Below are positions 45,223 through 54,957 of a stretch of DNA of 64,000 nucleotides, in pieces. The stretch comes from Ruminococcoides intestinihominis (GTDB lineage Bacteria; Bacillota; Clostridia; Oscillospirales; Acutalibacteraceae): contig NZ_JBBMEY010000004.1 of assembly GCF_040096285.1 (NCBI RefSeq), positions 1 to 64,000 on the forward strand. Direction: 5' to 3'. The notes beneath the pieces were generated by a model. It saw only the letters and a program-made list of their open reading frames with translations. It made no database searches and had not been told where the DNA came from. A program made the position numbers and the translations under genes. The stretch's first letter is position 1, and each line of letters starts with the position of its first letter.

Positions 45223-46578
45223 TTAGATTGTAATAATACCAAGTTGACTTAGAATACCTGTAACAAAGATAAATAGTAAGCAGATTGGAGCAACGTACTT
45301 AATCATAACATTGAAAAGTTTCTTTCTGCCAAACTTTTCGCCATTCTTAGTGACTTCATCTGTAAGAGCCTTTGGCTTAATAACCCAACCAACAAGAATA
45401 CAAGTACAGAATGCAACGATAGGCATTAGAATACTGTTACTAATGTAGTCGAAGAATGTTAAGAAGTCCATACCAAGAATCTTAATATTAGCCCATAAAC
45501 CATTACCAAGTGATGATGGAATACCAAGTAGTAGGCAAATACCGATAACGATTAAGCAACTAGGAATTCTCTTTAGGTGGAACTTGTCCATTAGCGAAGA
45601 AACAATAGCTTCCATAACAGAGATGGAACTTGTAATTGCTGCGAAGAATACAAGTACAAAGAATAGTAAAGCTATAATGTTACCACCCGGCATTTGCTGG
45701 AATACCTTAGGTAATGTCATAAACATTAGACCTGCACCCTGAGAAGAAAGACCTTCTTCACCACTAAAGATGTAAACTGCAGGAATAATCGTTAGACCTG
45801 CTAATAAAGCAACAAGTGTATCGAAAAATTCAATACGGTTTACTGACTTAGTAAGGTTAACATCATCTCTTGTATATGAACCGTAAGTAACCATAATACC
45901 CATTGCAATACTCATTGAGTAGAATAGCTGACTCATAGCACCTGCTACTGTCAAAATAGAGAATTTGCTAAAGTCAGGAATTAAGTAATACTTAACACCC
46001 TCCATTGCATTTGGAAGTGTCAGTGCGTAAATTGCAATACCAATAGTAAGTACAATAAGTAGTGGCATTAAGAATTTACTTAACTTTTCGATACCTTTCT
46101 TTACACCAAGCATAATAACAACAATGCTGAGTAGCATAAAGATTAAGAAGAATACTAGTGGAGCTACAGGATGACCGATAAAGTCACTAAAGTAACCATC
46201 TTTTGCTACCGGAGCAACAAGTCCCTGAGCATAAACTGTTACATATTTTGTAACCCAACCACCAATAACACAATAGTAAGGAATAATGATGATTGGTACA
46301 AGGGTTGCAATGTACCCTAAGAAAGAAAACTTTTTGTTTAGTTTTTTGTAGGCAAGTACAGGACTTAGCTTTGTCTTTCTACCAATAGCAATTTCAGCAG
46401 TTAATAGGGCAAAACCAAATGTTACTGCTAAGATTAGATAAACCAGTAGAAAGATACCGCCACCGTATTGAGCAGCAAGGTATGGGAAACGCCATAGGTT
46501 ACCTAAACCAACTGCACTACCGGCTGCCGCAAAGACAAATCCTAGACCACCGGAAAAACTTCCTCTTTTTTTGTCCAT
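45223..46578 (-). CDS. Neurotransmitter:sodium symporter (NSS) family transporter
   Basis: 451 residues from ATG 46578 (GAGGTG 7 bases upstream on the minus strand; the longer ATG overlaps that site). LeuT fold with about 11 helices. AAAGSAVGLGNLWRFPYLAAQYGGG (residues ~15-38) holds the Na+ and substrate sites of helix 1; SMSIAMGIMVTYGSY is helix 6. It imports an amino acid with Na+. Bacterial members often take Trp, Tyr or Leu; the substrate here is not clear. Confidence 0.92.
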   Translation of the reverse strand: MDKKRGSFSGGLGFVFAAAGSAVGLGNLWRFPYLAAQYGGGIFLLVYLILAVTFGFALLTAEIAIGRKTKLSPVLAYKKLNKKFSFLGYIATLVPIIIIPYYCVIGGWVTKYVTVYAQGLVAPVAKDGYFSDFIGHPVAPLVFFLIFMLLSIVVIMLGVKKGIEKLSKFLMPLLIVLTIGIAIYALTLPNAMEGVKYYLIPDFSKFSILTVAGAMSQLFYSMSIAMGIMVTYGSYTRDDVNLTKSVNRIEFFDTLVALLAGLTIIPAVYIFSGEEGLSSQGAGLMFMTLPKVFQQMPGGNIIALLFFVLVFFAAITSSISVMEAIVSSLMDKFHLKRIPSCLIVIGICLLLGIPSSLGNGLWANIKILGMDFLTFFDYISNSILMPIVAFCTCILVGWVIKPKALTDEVTKNGEKFGRKKLFNVMIKYVAPICLLFIFVTGILSQLGIITI

Positions 46579-46679
46579 AATGTGGCACCTCATTTCAAAT
46601 TATCCACTATATGATACCACAATTCCTAGTACTTTACAATGAATATTTCATATTATGTGGGGATTGTAAATAATTAACA

Positions 46680-47070
46680 ATGAAAAACTGTTTCTATTGT
46701 GAAAAAGCAACTGTAAGTAGTTTACTTTTACTTGCAGTTGCCTTATTTTTGGTTACATTGTCCAATACAGGTGGTACAGTTTCTATTGAAAAGACCGGTG
46801 AAGTGTATGACTATTCTGAAAACACAGACGGTAGCTTTGAATATTATTCATATATGAATAATATTCAATGTTACTGCTACTGCAAATACATATGCTAAGG
46901 GTGACAGTGATTACGAACTACAGTATAACGGTAAGAATGTAAACGGTGTTGATACTACAACTACTTATAAGTACATTAAGAATGTTGACTGTACAAGTAA
47001 GAAAACTAACTCAGCAAGTGCAATCACTTTAGACCACTCAAATGGAAGAAAGCTAACCCTCTCCGGTTAG
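46680..47070 (+). pseudogene. Frameshifted exported protein
   Basis: The first frame (46680 to about 46862) gives a short basic N-terminus, one hydrophobic segment (SSLLLLAVALFLVTL) and an acidic stretch, then goes out of frame at TATATGAATAATATTC. In the +1 frame good coding sequence resumes (FNVTATANTYAKGDSDYEL ...) and continues to TAG 47068-47070. One extra base near 46860 explains both pieces. The intact product would have been about 129 residues with an N-terminal anchor; family unknown. Confidence 0.65.
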
Positions 47071-47084
47071 TTTTCTTTCTTTTG
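47050..47084 (+). terminator. Terminator overlapping the end of the frameshifted gene
   Basis: CTAACC-CTCTCC-GGTTAG with TTTTCTTTCTTTT; the stem includes the stop codon. Confidence 0.75.
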
Positions 47085-47151
47085 TAAAGGTTATTGAATA
47101 ACAAATGTGGGTATGATAGAATATTAAAAGACAGATTAAGGAAGTGAGAAA

Positions 47152-49728
47152 ATGAAGAAAATTGTTGTGGGAATTTTAGCTCATGTTGACTCAGGAAAAA
47201 CAACACTTTCTGAGGCTTTGTTATATCAATCAGGTAACATAAGCAAAATCGGTAGAGTTGACAACAGAGATTCTTTTTTAGATACATTTTCTCTTGAAAG
47301 AGCAAGAGGTATTACAATCTTTTCTAAACAAGCAGTACTAAATTATAAGGATACACAGTTCACCTTAATTGATACTCCCGGTCATGTGGATTTTTCTGCT
47401 GAAACCGAAAGAACTTTACAAGTTCTTGACTATGCAATTCTTGTAGTAAGTGGTACTGAGGGTGTGCAAAGTCATACCAAAACATTGTGGAAACTTCTTG
47501 CAAAATATAATGTGCCTTGCTTTATTTTTGTTAACAAAATGGATCTTGCCGGTGCTAATAAGGGAATAGCAATGGCTAAGTTAAAGTCAAAGCTAAGTGA
47601 TAATTGTGTTGACTTTGATACTGTAGATACTGATGAATTTTATGAAAATATTGCACTATGTGATGAAGATTTATTGGTTAAATATGAAGAGGGTAACTTA
47701 CAAAAATCCCATATAGTAAAAGCAATTAAAGATAGAAAGATTTTCCCTTGTATGTTTGGTGCAGCACTAAAGCTAAAGGGTACTGAGGAATTTTTAGATT
47801 GTATTTATAATTATTCTGAGATGAATAGTTATGGTGATGAATTTGCCGGTAAAGTATATAAAATTGCTGAGGATAAAGGTCAAAGGCTAACTTACCTAAA
47901 GGTAACAGGTGGCACATTAAAAGTAAAAGAAATTTTACAAAGTCCTAAGAATAAGGAACAAGAAAAGGTACAGCAGATTAGAATATATTCCGGTGAAAAG
48001 TTTACTGCTATCCAAGATGCTACTGCAGGTACAATTTGTGCAATAACCGGTATCACCTTTACTTCTTCCGGTGACGGTTTAGGTGTTGAGAACAATTCAA
48101 GTTTACCGGTATTAGAACCGGTACTTACATACAAAATCAATTTGCCAAGTGAAGTTGATGCCCATACTGCATTGCAAAAAATGAAAATACTTGAAAACGA
48201 AGACCCTCAGCTAAAAGTAGAATGGAATAGTAGACTAGGGGAAATTCAAGTAAAGTTAATGGGTGATATTCAGCTTGAAGTGTTACAGTCTATTATTTCA
48301 GAGAGATTTGGCTTTGATGTAACATTTGGTCAAGGAAATATTATCTATAAAGAAACAATAGAAAATACTGTTGAGGGTGTAGGTCACTTTGAACCATTAC
48401 GCCATTATGCAGAAGTGCATTTACTTTTAGAGCCAACTAAAAGGGACAGTGGTCTTACATTTGCAACAGATTGTAAAGAAGATTTGCTTGATAAAAACTG
48501 GCAAAGGCTTATCCTTACTCATTTGTACGAGAAAACTCATATAGGTGTGCTGACAGGCTCACCTATTACAGATATGAAAATCACTTTAGTTTCCGGTAAA
48601 GCCCACCCAAAACATACTGAGGGTGGTGACTTTAGACAAGCCACTTATAGAGCTGTAAGGCAAGGTTTAAGAGAGGCAAAAAGTATTTTGCTAGAACCGG
48701 TTTATGAATTTACATTAGAAGTGCCAACAGAAAATGTAGGCAAGGCTATGGCTGATATTCAGTATATGAGTGGTTCGTTTAACCCACCGGAACTTGAGGG
48801 TGACTTTTCTATAATTACAGGTACTGCACCTGTATCTACAATGCACGATTATACTAAGGATGTTATCCAATATACCCATGGTAAAGGTAAATTAGTGTGT
48901 AACCTAAAGGACTATGAGCTTTGTCATAATAGTGAAGAGGTTATTGAAAGTATAGGTTATGATTGTGACGGTGATGTTGATAACACTTGTGACTCAGTAT
49001 TTTGTTCTAAGGGTGCAGGTTATAATGTTAAGTGGGATAAGGTTAAGTCCCAAATGCACCTAACAAGTGTATTATCTCAGCCTAAAGTAACTGAAACTAT
49101 TGCAGAGAAGAAAAGGTCATTTTCTAACTATCAAGGTAAAGAAGATTTGTTTGCACTTGATAATGAGTTAATGCAAATCTTTGAGCAAACTTACGGACCT
49201 ATTAAACAGAAGAAAACAAATGTAGAGAAAAGACATTTTGATTTTACAAAGAAAGACCCTAAGTATAAACCATCAAAAGCTCCTAACTATGACGGTAAAG
49301 AATATTTGTTAGTTGATGGATATAATGTAATTTTTGCATGGGAAGATTTAAAGGAACTTGCAAAAACCACTATTGACGGTGCAAGAGAAAAATTGCTGAA
49401 TATTCTCTGCAACTATCAAGGTTATAAAAAATGTGAAGTAATAGTAGTTTTTGATGCTTACAAAGTTAAGGGTGGTGTAGGCGAAGTTGATAAGCTAAAT
49501 AATATCAACATTGTCTATACAAAAGAAGCAGAAACTGCCGACTCATATATTGAAAAAGTAACTAAAAAATTAGCCAAGAATAATAGGGTAAAGGTTGTTA
49601 CTTCTGATGGATTAGAGCAACTTATTATTATGGGTAACGGTTGCCTTAGAGTGTCATCACAAGAATTTTATCAAGAAGTAAAAGAAGCTGAAAACAATAT
49701 AAGAGAAATAATTTCAAAAACTTTTTAA
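47152..49728 (+). CDS. TetM-like ribosomal GTPase fused to a Rae1/YacP-type NYN nuclease domain
   Basis: 858 residues. Residues ~1-660 match the TetM/TetO branch of EF-G-like GTPases: GILAHVDSGKTTLSEAL (G1), ERARGITIFSKQ (G2), DTPGHVDFS (G3), VNKMDLAGA (G4), and the domain IV/V region FRQATYRAVRQGLREAKS. Residues ~715-858 are a NYN/PIN-like domain of the YacP (Rae1) family: LLVDGYNVIFAW, VVFDAY, ETADSYIEKV and VVTSDGLEQ supply the acidic cluster. TetM relatives act at the ribosomal A site; Rae1 cuts mRNA there. The fusion suggests one factor that clears the A site and cuts the message. Whether it gives tetracycline resistance cannot be told. Confidence 0.9.
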   Translation: MKKIVVGILAHVDSGKTTLSEALLYQSGNISKIGRVDNRDSFLDTFSLERARGITIFSKQAVLNYKDTQFTLIDTPGHVDFSAETERTLQVLDYAILVVSGTEGVQSHTKTLWKLLAKYNVPCFIFVNKMDLAGANKGIAMAKLKSKLSDNCVDFDTVDTDEFYENIALCDEDLLVKYEEGNLQKSHIVKAIKDRKIFPCMFGAALKLKGTEEFLDCIYNYSEMNSYGDEFAGKVYKIAEDKGQRLTYLKVTGGTLKVKEILQSPKNKEQEKVQQIRIYSGEKFTAIQDATAGTICAITGITFTSSGDGLGVENNSSLPVLEPVLTYKINLPSEVDAHTALQKMKILENEDPQLKVEWNSRLGEIQVKLMGDIQLEVLQSIISERFGFDVTFGQGNIIYKETIENTVEGVGHFEPLRHYAEVHLLLEPTKRDSGLTFATDCKEDLLDKNWQRLILTHLYEKTHIGVLTGSPITDMKITLVSGKAHPKHTEGGDFRQATYRAVRQGLREAKSILLEPVYEFTLEVPTENVGKAMADIQYMSGSFNPPELEGDFSIITGTAPVSTMHDYTKDVIQYTHGKGKLVCNLKDYELCHNSEEVIESIGYDCDGDVDNTCDSVFCSKGAGYNVKWDKVKSQMHLTSVLSQPKVTETIAEKKRSFSNYQGKEDLFALDNELMQIFEQTYGPIKQKKTNVEKRHFDFTKKDPKYKPSKAPNYDGKEYLLVDGYNVIFAWEDLKELAKTTIDGAREKLLNILCNYQGYKKCEVIVVFDAYKVKGGVGEVDKLNNINIVYTKEAETADSYIEKVTKKLAKNNRVKVVTSDGLEQLIIMGNGCLRVSSQEFYQEVKEAENNIREIISKTF

Positions 49729-49734
49729 TACTGA

Positions 49735-49767
49735 AAAAAGCTAACCGTTATGGTTAGCTTTTTTTAC
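49735..49767 (+). terminator. Terminator of the GTPase-nuclease gene
   Basis: AAAAAAGCTAACC-GTTAT-GGTTAGCTTTTTT; works in both directions. Confidence 0.9.
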
Positions 49768-49783
49768 TTAATTTTCTATAAAA

Positions 49784-49927
49784 TCGACTAGCCTAATTCT
49801 AAACAGAATTCCCTATAAAATCACTTGTAAACACCTTGATGTATCAGCTACCCGTAATATAGCCATTGCATTAAAAAATAAGAAAACCTTGTCCCAAGCA
49901 GTAAAGAAGTTTCTACAGTATTTATAG
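49784..49927 (+). pseudogene. C-terminal remnant of a LysR-type regulator
   Basis: An open frame without start ends ...TRNIAIALKNKKTLSQ then AVKKFLQYL and TAG 49925-49927, the usual end of a LysR effector domain. Everything upstream is missing; the previous gene's terminator comes 20 bases before. Only about 48 codons remain. Confidence 0.65.
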
Positions 49928-50032
49928 AGAATATGTCAAAATAAATAAAAATTAAGAAATATATGTTGATTTATTTTGTATATTGTAGTAAAATATATTA
50001 CAAAGTAAATTATTGTTTAGCGAGGTAGTAAA

Positions 50033-50116
50033 ATGAAAAAGGGCTTATTGATTACCGGTTGCGTAATTTTAGGAATATTTTTGCTATTGCTTATTAGAGC
50101 AGCAATAGTTTATTAA
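50033..50116 (+). CDS. 27-residue membrane peptide upstream of the DUF4230 gene
   Basis: ATG 50033 with CGAGGTAG 4-11 bases upstream, stop TAA 50114. The peptide is basic at the start (MKKG), then a single hydrophobic helix (LLITGCVILGIFLLLLI) and RAAIVY. It lies 24 bases before the DUF4230 gene and may be co-translated with it. A partner peptide or an upstream regulatory ORF are both possible; the first has the more natural composition. Confidence 0.5.
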   Translation: MKKGLLITGCVILGIFLLLLIRAAIVY

Positions 50117-50140
50117 TTTACGTTAAGGGGTTTATGTGAG

Positions 50141-50752
50141 ATGTCAGAGAAGAAAAAGAAAATTCCTTTTAGAACAATATTACATATTACAGCTGTTGTT
50201 ATCGCAATTTTGGCAATACTTTATGTTGGTTTTAGATTAGGCAGTTGTGGGAATGAAAAAAAGGAACCAACTGTTTCAACTTCATATATTAGTGGCAAAC
50301 TTGAACAGTCAAGTGAATTAACATCGGTAAAATTAAAATATACAGGTTTAATAGATTATGATGATAACGGTGTAACATTTATCAATAAGGGTGCTTTTAC
50401 TATGGTTTATAACTCAACCATAAGAGCAGGTATTGATATGAAAGAAGTTAAAACAGATGTTGATAATGTGAAGAATGTTATTACTATTACAGTTCCAAAA
50501 GCAAAAATTTTGGATGTTAAAATTGATCCAAGCTCAATTAAATATTATGATGAGTCATTCTCTTTGTTTAAGGTTGATCAAAAAGAAAACGCTAATAAAG
50601 CGCAAGCATTAGCAGAAAAGGATGCTAAAAAAGAAAGTGCAAAATCTGGTATTCTGGAAATGGCTGACCAACAGTCCGAAACACTTATTAAAGGTATTCT
50701 TCAAGGTTGTGTAAATGGCTATAAGCTAAAATGCGTTAAGGCTGAAAGTTAG
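50141..50752 (+). CDS. DUF4230 membrane-anchored protein
   Basis: 203 residues. One membrane helix at residues ~12-30 after a Lys-rich start, then a DUF4230 domain: a beta-rich part (LTSVKLKYTGLIDYDD, FTMVYNSTIRAGIDM), NVITITVPKAKILDVKIDPSSIKYYDE, then a charged amphipathic helix region ending in ILQGCVNGYKLKC. The function of the family is not known; the topology implies an extracellular domain. Probably expressed with the 27-residue peptide ahead of it. Confidence 0.85.
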   Translation: MSEKKKKIPFRTILHITAVVIAILAILYVGFRLGSCGNEKKEPTVSTSYISGKLEQSSELTSVKLKYTGLIDYDDNGVTFINKGAFTMVYNSTIRAGIDMKEVKTDVDNVKNVITITVPKAKILDVKIDPSSIKYYDESFSLFKVDQKENANKAQALAEKDAKKESAKSGILEMADQQSETLIKGILQGCVNGYKLKCVKAES

Positions 50753-50770
50753 TAATTAATAGGAAACATA

Positions 50771-50800
50771 AATGCTCTGAATTTTCAGAGCATTTTTTAT
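50771..50800 (+). terminator. Terminator of the DUF4230 gene
   Basis: AATGCTCTGA-ATTT-TCAGAGCATT then TTTTAT. Confidence 0.88.
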
Positions 50801-50846
50801 AATAAGTATGATGAAATGTAATATAAAATTTTAAATTTACAAAAGA

Positions 50847-50868
50847 ACTGTCCCATTTTTGGGACAGT
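50847..50868. promoter_or_regulatory. Perfect palindrome at the promoter of the SWIM gene
   Basis: ACTGTCCC-ATTTTT-GGGACAGT overlaps the expected -35 position for an extended -10 TGGTATTAT at 50874-50882. This looks like a repressor operator; alternatively a hairpin. Confidence 0.5.
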
Positions 50869-50926
50869 AAATGTGGTATTATATTATTGTAGAAAAGAAA
50901 AAACTAACTTGTAAAGGAGAATTTTG

Positions 50927-51748
50927 ATGACAAACAAAATAGGTTTTTATTGTAATGATAATAATGAAGTTAATGAAAACATTGAAAGTATAACAGTAGA
51001 AAAGCCTGAGATGAAAGCTAGAAAATCCCTTGTTAGTGTTCGTTTTGAGAAGAATAACAGAGTTCTTTCTTATTACAATGATAAATTCGATTTGCATAAA
51101 GGCGACATTGTTTTTGTTGATGGTAAGTTAGAGGGTGAAAGAGGCTTTGTTGAAGAAGTGAACTATAACTTCAAGATAAAGCTATCTGACTATAAAAAGG
51201 TTGTTGCCTTAGCAGATACTACTGTTAAAGGTGAATTTTTCTTTGCAGGTGACTATTTTATTTCTTTTGATGAGTCAGTTATCCCTTATGAAAAGGTTAT
51301 AACTTGGTTTAAACCACCTGTTGATGATGAAGAAGAAATTGTTGTTTCCGGTGAAGATGAAGAAGGCTTTTTGCTGGAAAAGGATATTTCAGAACTGAAA
51401 GTGCCTTATAATGTTAAGGAAAAAGGCATTGATTATTACCTTGATGGTAGGGTAATTTATCTTTCAGTTGCCGGTAATATGGGTAAGGCTATTGTAGATG
51501 GTACAAATATTTACGAAATTGACTTTACATATAAAAACGGTGAAGTAAGTAACTTTATTTGTGATTGCTACTGTAACTATGCTTGCAAGCATATTGTTGC
51601 AGTAATTATGCAGTTGAAAAATATTGTGAAAACTATTGAAGAAAATTATAAGGAACAGTATCAAGACTACTTCTCAGCCGTAACTTCCTATGAACTTTTT
51701 AAGGTTACAAGAAGTTATGGTAAAAAAGGTAGTATTACTTTTAATTAA
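50927..51748 (+). CDS. SWIM zinc-finger protein
   Basis: 273 residues from ATG 50927 (AAAGGAG 7 bases upstream; a TTG just before is less likely). The C-terminal half has FICDCYCNYACKHIVAVIMQL (residues ~206-226), the CxCx(n)CxH SWIM zinc finger. Residues 1-200 are mostly beta-like and unassigned. SWIM fingers bind DNA or proteins and in bacteria often accompany SNF2/SF2 helicases; a large SF2 helicase gene begins 63 bases downstream, so the two probably work together. Confidence 0.82.
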   Translation: MTNKIGFYCNDNNEVNENIESITVEKPEMKARKSLVSVRFEKNNRVLSYYNDKFDLHKGDIVFVDGKLEGERGFVEEVNYNFKIKLSDYKKVVALADTTVKGEFFFAGDYFISFDESVIPYEKVITWFKPPVDDEEEIVVSGEDEEGFLLEKDISELKVPYNVKEKGIDYYLDGRVIYLSVAGNMGKAIVDGTNIYEIDFTYKNGEVSNFICDCYCNYACKHIVAVIMQLKNIVKTIEENYKEQYQDYFSAVTSYELFKVTRSYGKKGSITFN

Positions 51749-51811
51749 TAGCTTTATTAATTTTATAATAAGTGATACACTAAAATCATTAACTAATAAG
51801 TAGGTGACAAA

Positions 51812-54800
51812 ATGTTAAAAGATGGTTTATATGAACAGGTTATAAATGAGTCTTTACAAAAGGATATTGATGAGTCAGTTGATAAATTTTCTGAAATTAA
51901 AGAAATTGACAAGGCTGAGTCATCAAAGATTTTGTCACAATATGTTGCTGATATTATTGAAAAAGGACTTAACTATATTAGTGATGATAATTTAGCTGAT
52001 AGAGTTTCTTTAATAAACAAGATAGTTTCTGTTATAAAAGAAGAAACAGAAGATGAAGATTTTGATAGTTTTGCAGTTAATAGCAAGGCTGAACAGCTTC
52101 TATCGGTTTTTGATAAAAAGAATAGTGTAAAATCAATTAATAATAAAGTTAAGACTATAAGACCGGAAACTTCTATTGCACAAAGTTCACTTTTTACCGG
52201 TGCAGTTCACGAACCACAAATGTACACAGAATTGAAAAAGGAAATCGTTTCTTCCAATAGAATTGATATGTTAGTGTCATTTGTTAAGTGGAGTGGTCTA
52301 AGATTAATTATTAACGAACTAAAGGACTTTACCAAAAATGGTGGGGAATTACGCATAATAACAACCTCATATATGGGTGCAACTGATGTTAAGGCTATTG
52401 AAGAACTTAGGAAACTTCCTAATACAAAAATCAAGGTTAGCTATGACACAAAGGTAACAAGACTTCATGCTAAGGCATATGTTTTTTATCGAGATACAGG
52501 TTTTACTACTGCATATGTTGGTTCATCAAACCTTTCAAATGCAGCTATTTCAAGTGGCCTTGAATGGAATGTTAAGGTTACTAAGAAGGACTTGCCTGAG
52601 ACTATATTAAAAATTGAAGCTACCTTTGAAAGTTATTGGAATTCTAAAGAATTTGAATATTATGCAGAAAGCCAAAAAGAAAGATTATCAAGGGCTTTAA
52701 GGGCAGAAAAGCACTTTGATAATAATATAGAGTCTCAGAGTTATACCCTTGATATTTTGCCATATTCATATCAGCAAGAAATTCTGGATAAACTTCAAGC
52801 TGAAAGAGAAGTTAGAGGCTATTATCGCAACCTTGTTGTTGCTGCAACAGGTACAGGTAAGACAGTTATTTCTGCCTTTGATTATAGAAATTTTAGAAGA
52901 AATAATAAGGGAAAGCATTGTAGATTGCTATTTGTTGCACATAGAGAAGAAATTCTAAAGCAGAGCCTTTATACCTTTAGGGCAGTGCTTAAAGATGCAA
53001 ATTTTGGTGAATTATTTGTTGGCAAAAATAAACCGGATAGTATTGATAATTTATTTGTTTCAATACAAACCTTTAATTCACAAAAATTCAATGAAGTTAC
53101 AACAGATGACTTTTATGACTATATAATTGTGGATGAATTCCACCATGCAGCTGCTAAAACATATCAGAAGTTACTTGACTATTATAAACCGACTGTACTG
53201 TTAGGACTAACCGCTACACCTGAACGAATGGACGGTAAAAGTATTTTATCCTACTTTGATAACAGAATTGCAGCAGAAATCAGATTACCTGAGTCTATTG
53301 ACAGGAAATTACTTTGTCCTTTTCAGTATTTTGGTGTAACTGATAATGTTGATTTGGATGGCCTAAAATGGTCAGTAGGTGGATATGACAAGAAAGAACT
53401 TTCAAATATTTACACATTTAGTGGAGCAGTAGCTGACCGTAGAGCAGATTTAGTTGTAAATTCTCTCATAAAATATGTAACTGATATTAATGATGTAAAA
53501 GGTCTTGGGTTCTGTGTTTCTATTGAACATGCAGAATTTATGAGTGATTACTTCAATAAATGTGGTATTCCATCAATTTTCTTAACTGGTAAATCGTTAG
53601 ATGAAGAGAGAAACTCAGCAAAAGATAAACTTGTAAATGGTGATGTTAAGTTTATTTTTGTTGTGGATATTTACAATGAAGGTGTGGATATTCCTGAAGT
53701 AAATACAGTTTTGTTTTTACGTCCTACAGAGTCCCTTACAGTTTTCTTGCAACAGTTAGGTAGAGGCCTTCGTTTATCAGAAGATAAGGAATGTCTTACT
53801 GTTCTTGATTTTATCGGTCAAGCTAATAAAAAATATAATTTTGAAGATAAATTTTCTGCTTTATTATCAAATACAACAAGAGGAATAACTAGAGAAATTA
53901 AGGATGGTTTTGTGTCAGTTCCTAAGGGTTGCTATATTCAACTAGAGAGAAAAGCAGAAAAGTATATTCTAGACAATATACGCAGTTCATATGGCAATAC
54001 TGCAGGACTTGTTGCAAGAATTGCAAGTTTTGAAGAAGATACCGGCAAAACACTAACCTTATCAAATTTCTTGCAACACTACAGATTAGACCCTAGAGCA
54101 GTTTATAAATATTCCACATTTTCCGGATTGTGTGTTAAAGCCGGAAAACTAGATGATTTTTCTGAACCAATAGAAGAAGTAATGACCAAAGCATTTGTAA
54201 GGTTTACTTCTATTGACTCTAGAAGATGGATAAAATTTTTAATTGGTTTTTTAAACAACATAGATAATATAGATTTTGAAAAATTATCCTCAGTTGATAA
54301 ACGAATGCTACAAATGTTTTATATTACAGTATGGAGCAAGGCAATTGAAGATTTTAGTGATGAAGAAGTATTAAGTAATTTGTATTCATTGTCTGACAGC
54401 CCAATAATGAAAGGTGAACTTATAGAGCTACTGGAATACAAATTCAACAGTATTGATTTTGTTGATGAAACTATTGATTTGGGTTTTGATAGTCCTTTGG
54501 ATGTTTACTGTACATATTCTCAAAGACAGTTATTAGCAGGACTTGATTATCTAAACTTTAGTGCAATGAGACAAGGTGTTATTTGGCTAAAAGATAAGGG
54601 AATAGATGTATTTTTATTAACATTAAATAAGGCTGATAAGGACTATTCCCCTACAACTATGTATAATGATTATTCCATAAATGAGGAATTGTTCCATTGG
54701 CAAAGCCAAAGTACAACTTCAGAAACCTCACCAACAGGTCAAAGGTATATTCATCACAAAGAAAAGGGCAGTAAGGTCTTGCTATTTGTGAGAGAATTTA

Positions 54801-54955
54801 AGAATGATTCCTTTGGTAATGTGTCACCTTATACATTTCTTGGTGAGGCAACTTATGTTAGTCATACCGGCTCAAAACCTATGAATATTACATGGAGATT
54901 AGAAAAACCAATACCTGCAAGATTCTTAAAGAAAACAAATAAATTGGTGGTATAA
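51812..54955 (+). CDS. PLD-nuclease / SF2 helicase / DUF3427 protein
   Basis: 1047 residues. An N-terminal alpha-helical region (1-120) is followed by a phospholipase-D-type nuclease domain (~130-280) with one HKD motif: HAKAYVFYRDTG..GSSNLSNAA near residues 218-245. The SF2 helicase (~315-680) has Walker A ATGTGKTV (~345), DEFHH (~440), LGLTATPERMDG and QLGRGLRL (motif VI). The C-terminal ~300 residues correspond to DUF3427. Such proteins are taken as DNA-processing enzymes in repair or defence; none is fully understood. Nudix and SWIM genes flank it in one apparent operon. Confidence 0.9.
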   Translation: MLKDGLYEQVINESLQKDIDESVDKFSEIKEIDKAESSKILSQYVADIIEKGLNYISDDNLADRVSLINKIVSVIKEETEDEDFDSFAVNSKAEQLLSVFDKKNSVKSINNKVKTIRPETSIAQSSLFTGAVHEPQMYTELKKEIVSSNRIDMLVSFVKWSGLRLIINELKDFTKNGGELRIITTSYMGATDVKAIEELRKLPNTKIKVSYDTKVTRLHAKAYVFYRDTGFTTAYVGSSNLSNAAISSGLEWNVKVTKKDLPETILKIEATFESYWNSKEFEYYAESQKERLSRALRAEKHFDNNIESQSYTLDILPYSYQQEILDKLQAEREVRGYYRNLVVAATGTGKTVISAFDYRNFRRNNKGKHCRLLFVAHREEILKQSLYTFRAVLKDANFGELFVGKNKPDSIDNLFVSIQTFNSQKFNEVTTDDFYDYIIVDEFHHAAAKTYQKLLDYYKPTVLLGLTATPERMDGKSILSYFDNRIAAEIRLPESIDRKLLCPFQYFGVTDNVDLDGLKWSVGGYDKKELSNIYTFSGAVADRRADLVVNSLIKYVTDINDVKGLGFCVSIEHAEFMSDYFNKCGIPSIFLTGKSLDEERNSAKDKLVNGDVKFIFVVDIYNEGVDIPEVNTVLFLRPTESLTVFLQQLGRGLRLSEDKECLTVLDFIGQANKKYNFEDKFSALLSNTTRGITREIKDGFVSVPKGCYIQLERKAEKYILDNIRSSYGNTAGLVARIASFEEDTGKTLTLSNFLQHYRLDPRAVYKYSTFSGLCVKAGKLDDFSEPIEEVMTKAFVRFTSIDSRRWIKFLIGFLNNIDNIDFEKLSSVDKRMLQMFYITVWSKAIEDFSDEEVLSNLYSLSDSPIMKGELIELLEYKFNSIDFVDETIDLGFDSPLDVYCTYSQRQLLAGLDYLNFSAMRQGVIWLKDKGIDVFLLTLNKADKDYSPTTMYNDYSINEELFHWQSQSTTSETSPTGQRYIHHKEKGSKVLLFVREFKNDSFGNVSPYTFLGEATYVSHTGSKPMNITWRLEKPIPARFLKKTNKLVV

Positions 54956-54957
54956 AT

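Noticed and set aside
47152..49728. Annotation as elongation factor G
   Set aside because: The G-domain details and overall arrangement are those of the TetM-like branch, and the C-terminal NYN domain is absent from EF-G.
49735..49767. Dispersed repeat element based on the GCTAACC/GGTTAGC stems at 8798, 47053 and 49740
   Set aside because: Only the terminator stems are alike; flanks are unrelated, so these are separate terminators with similar sequence.
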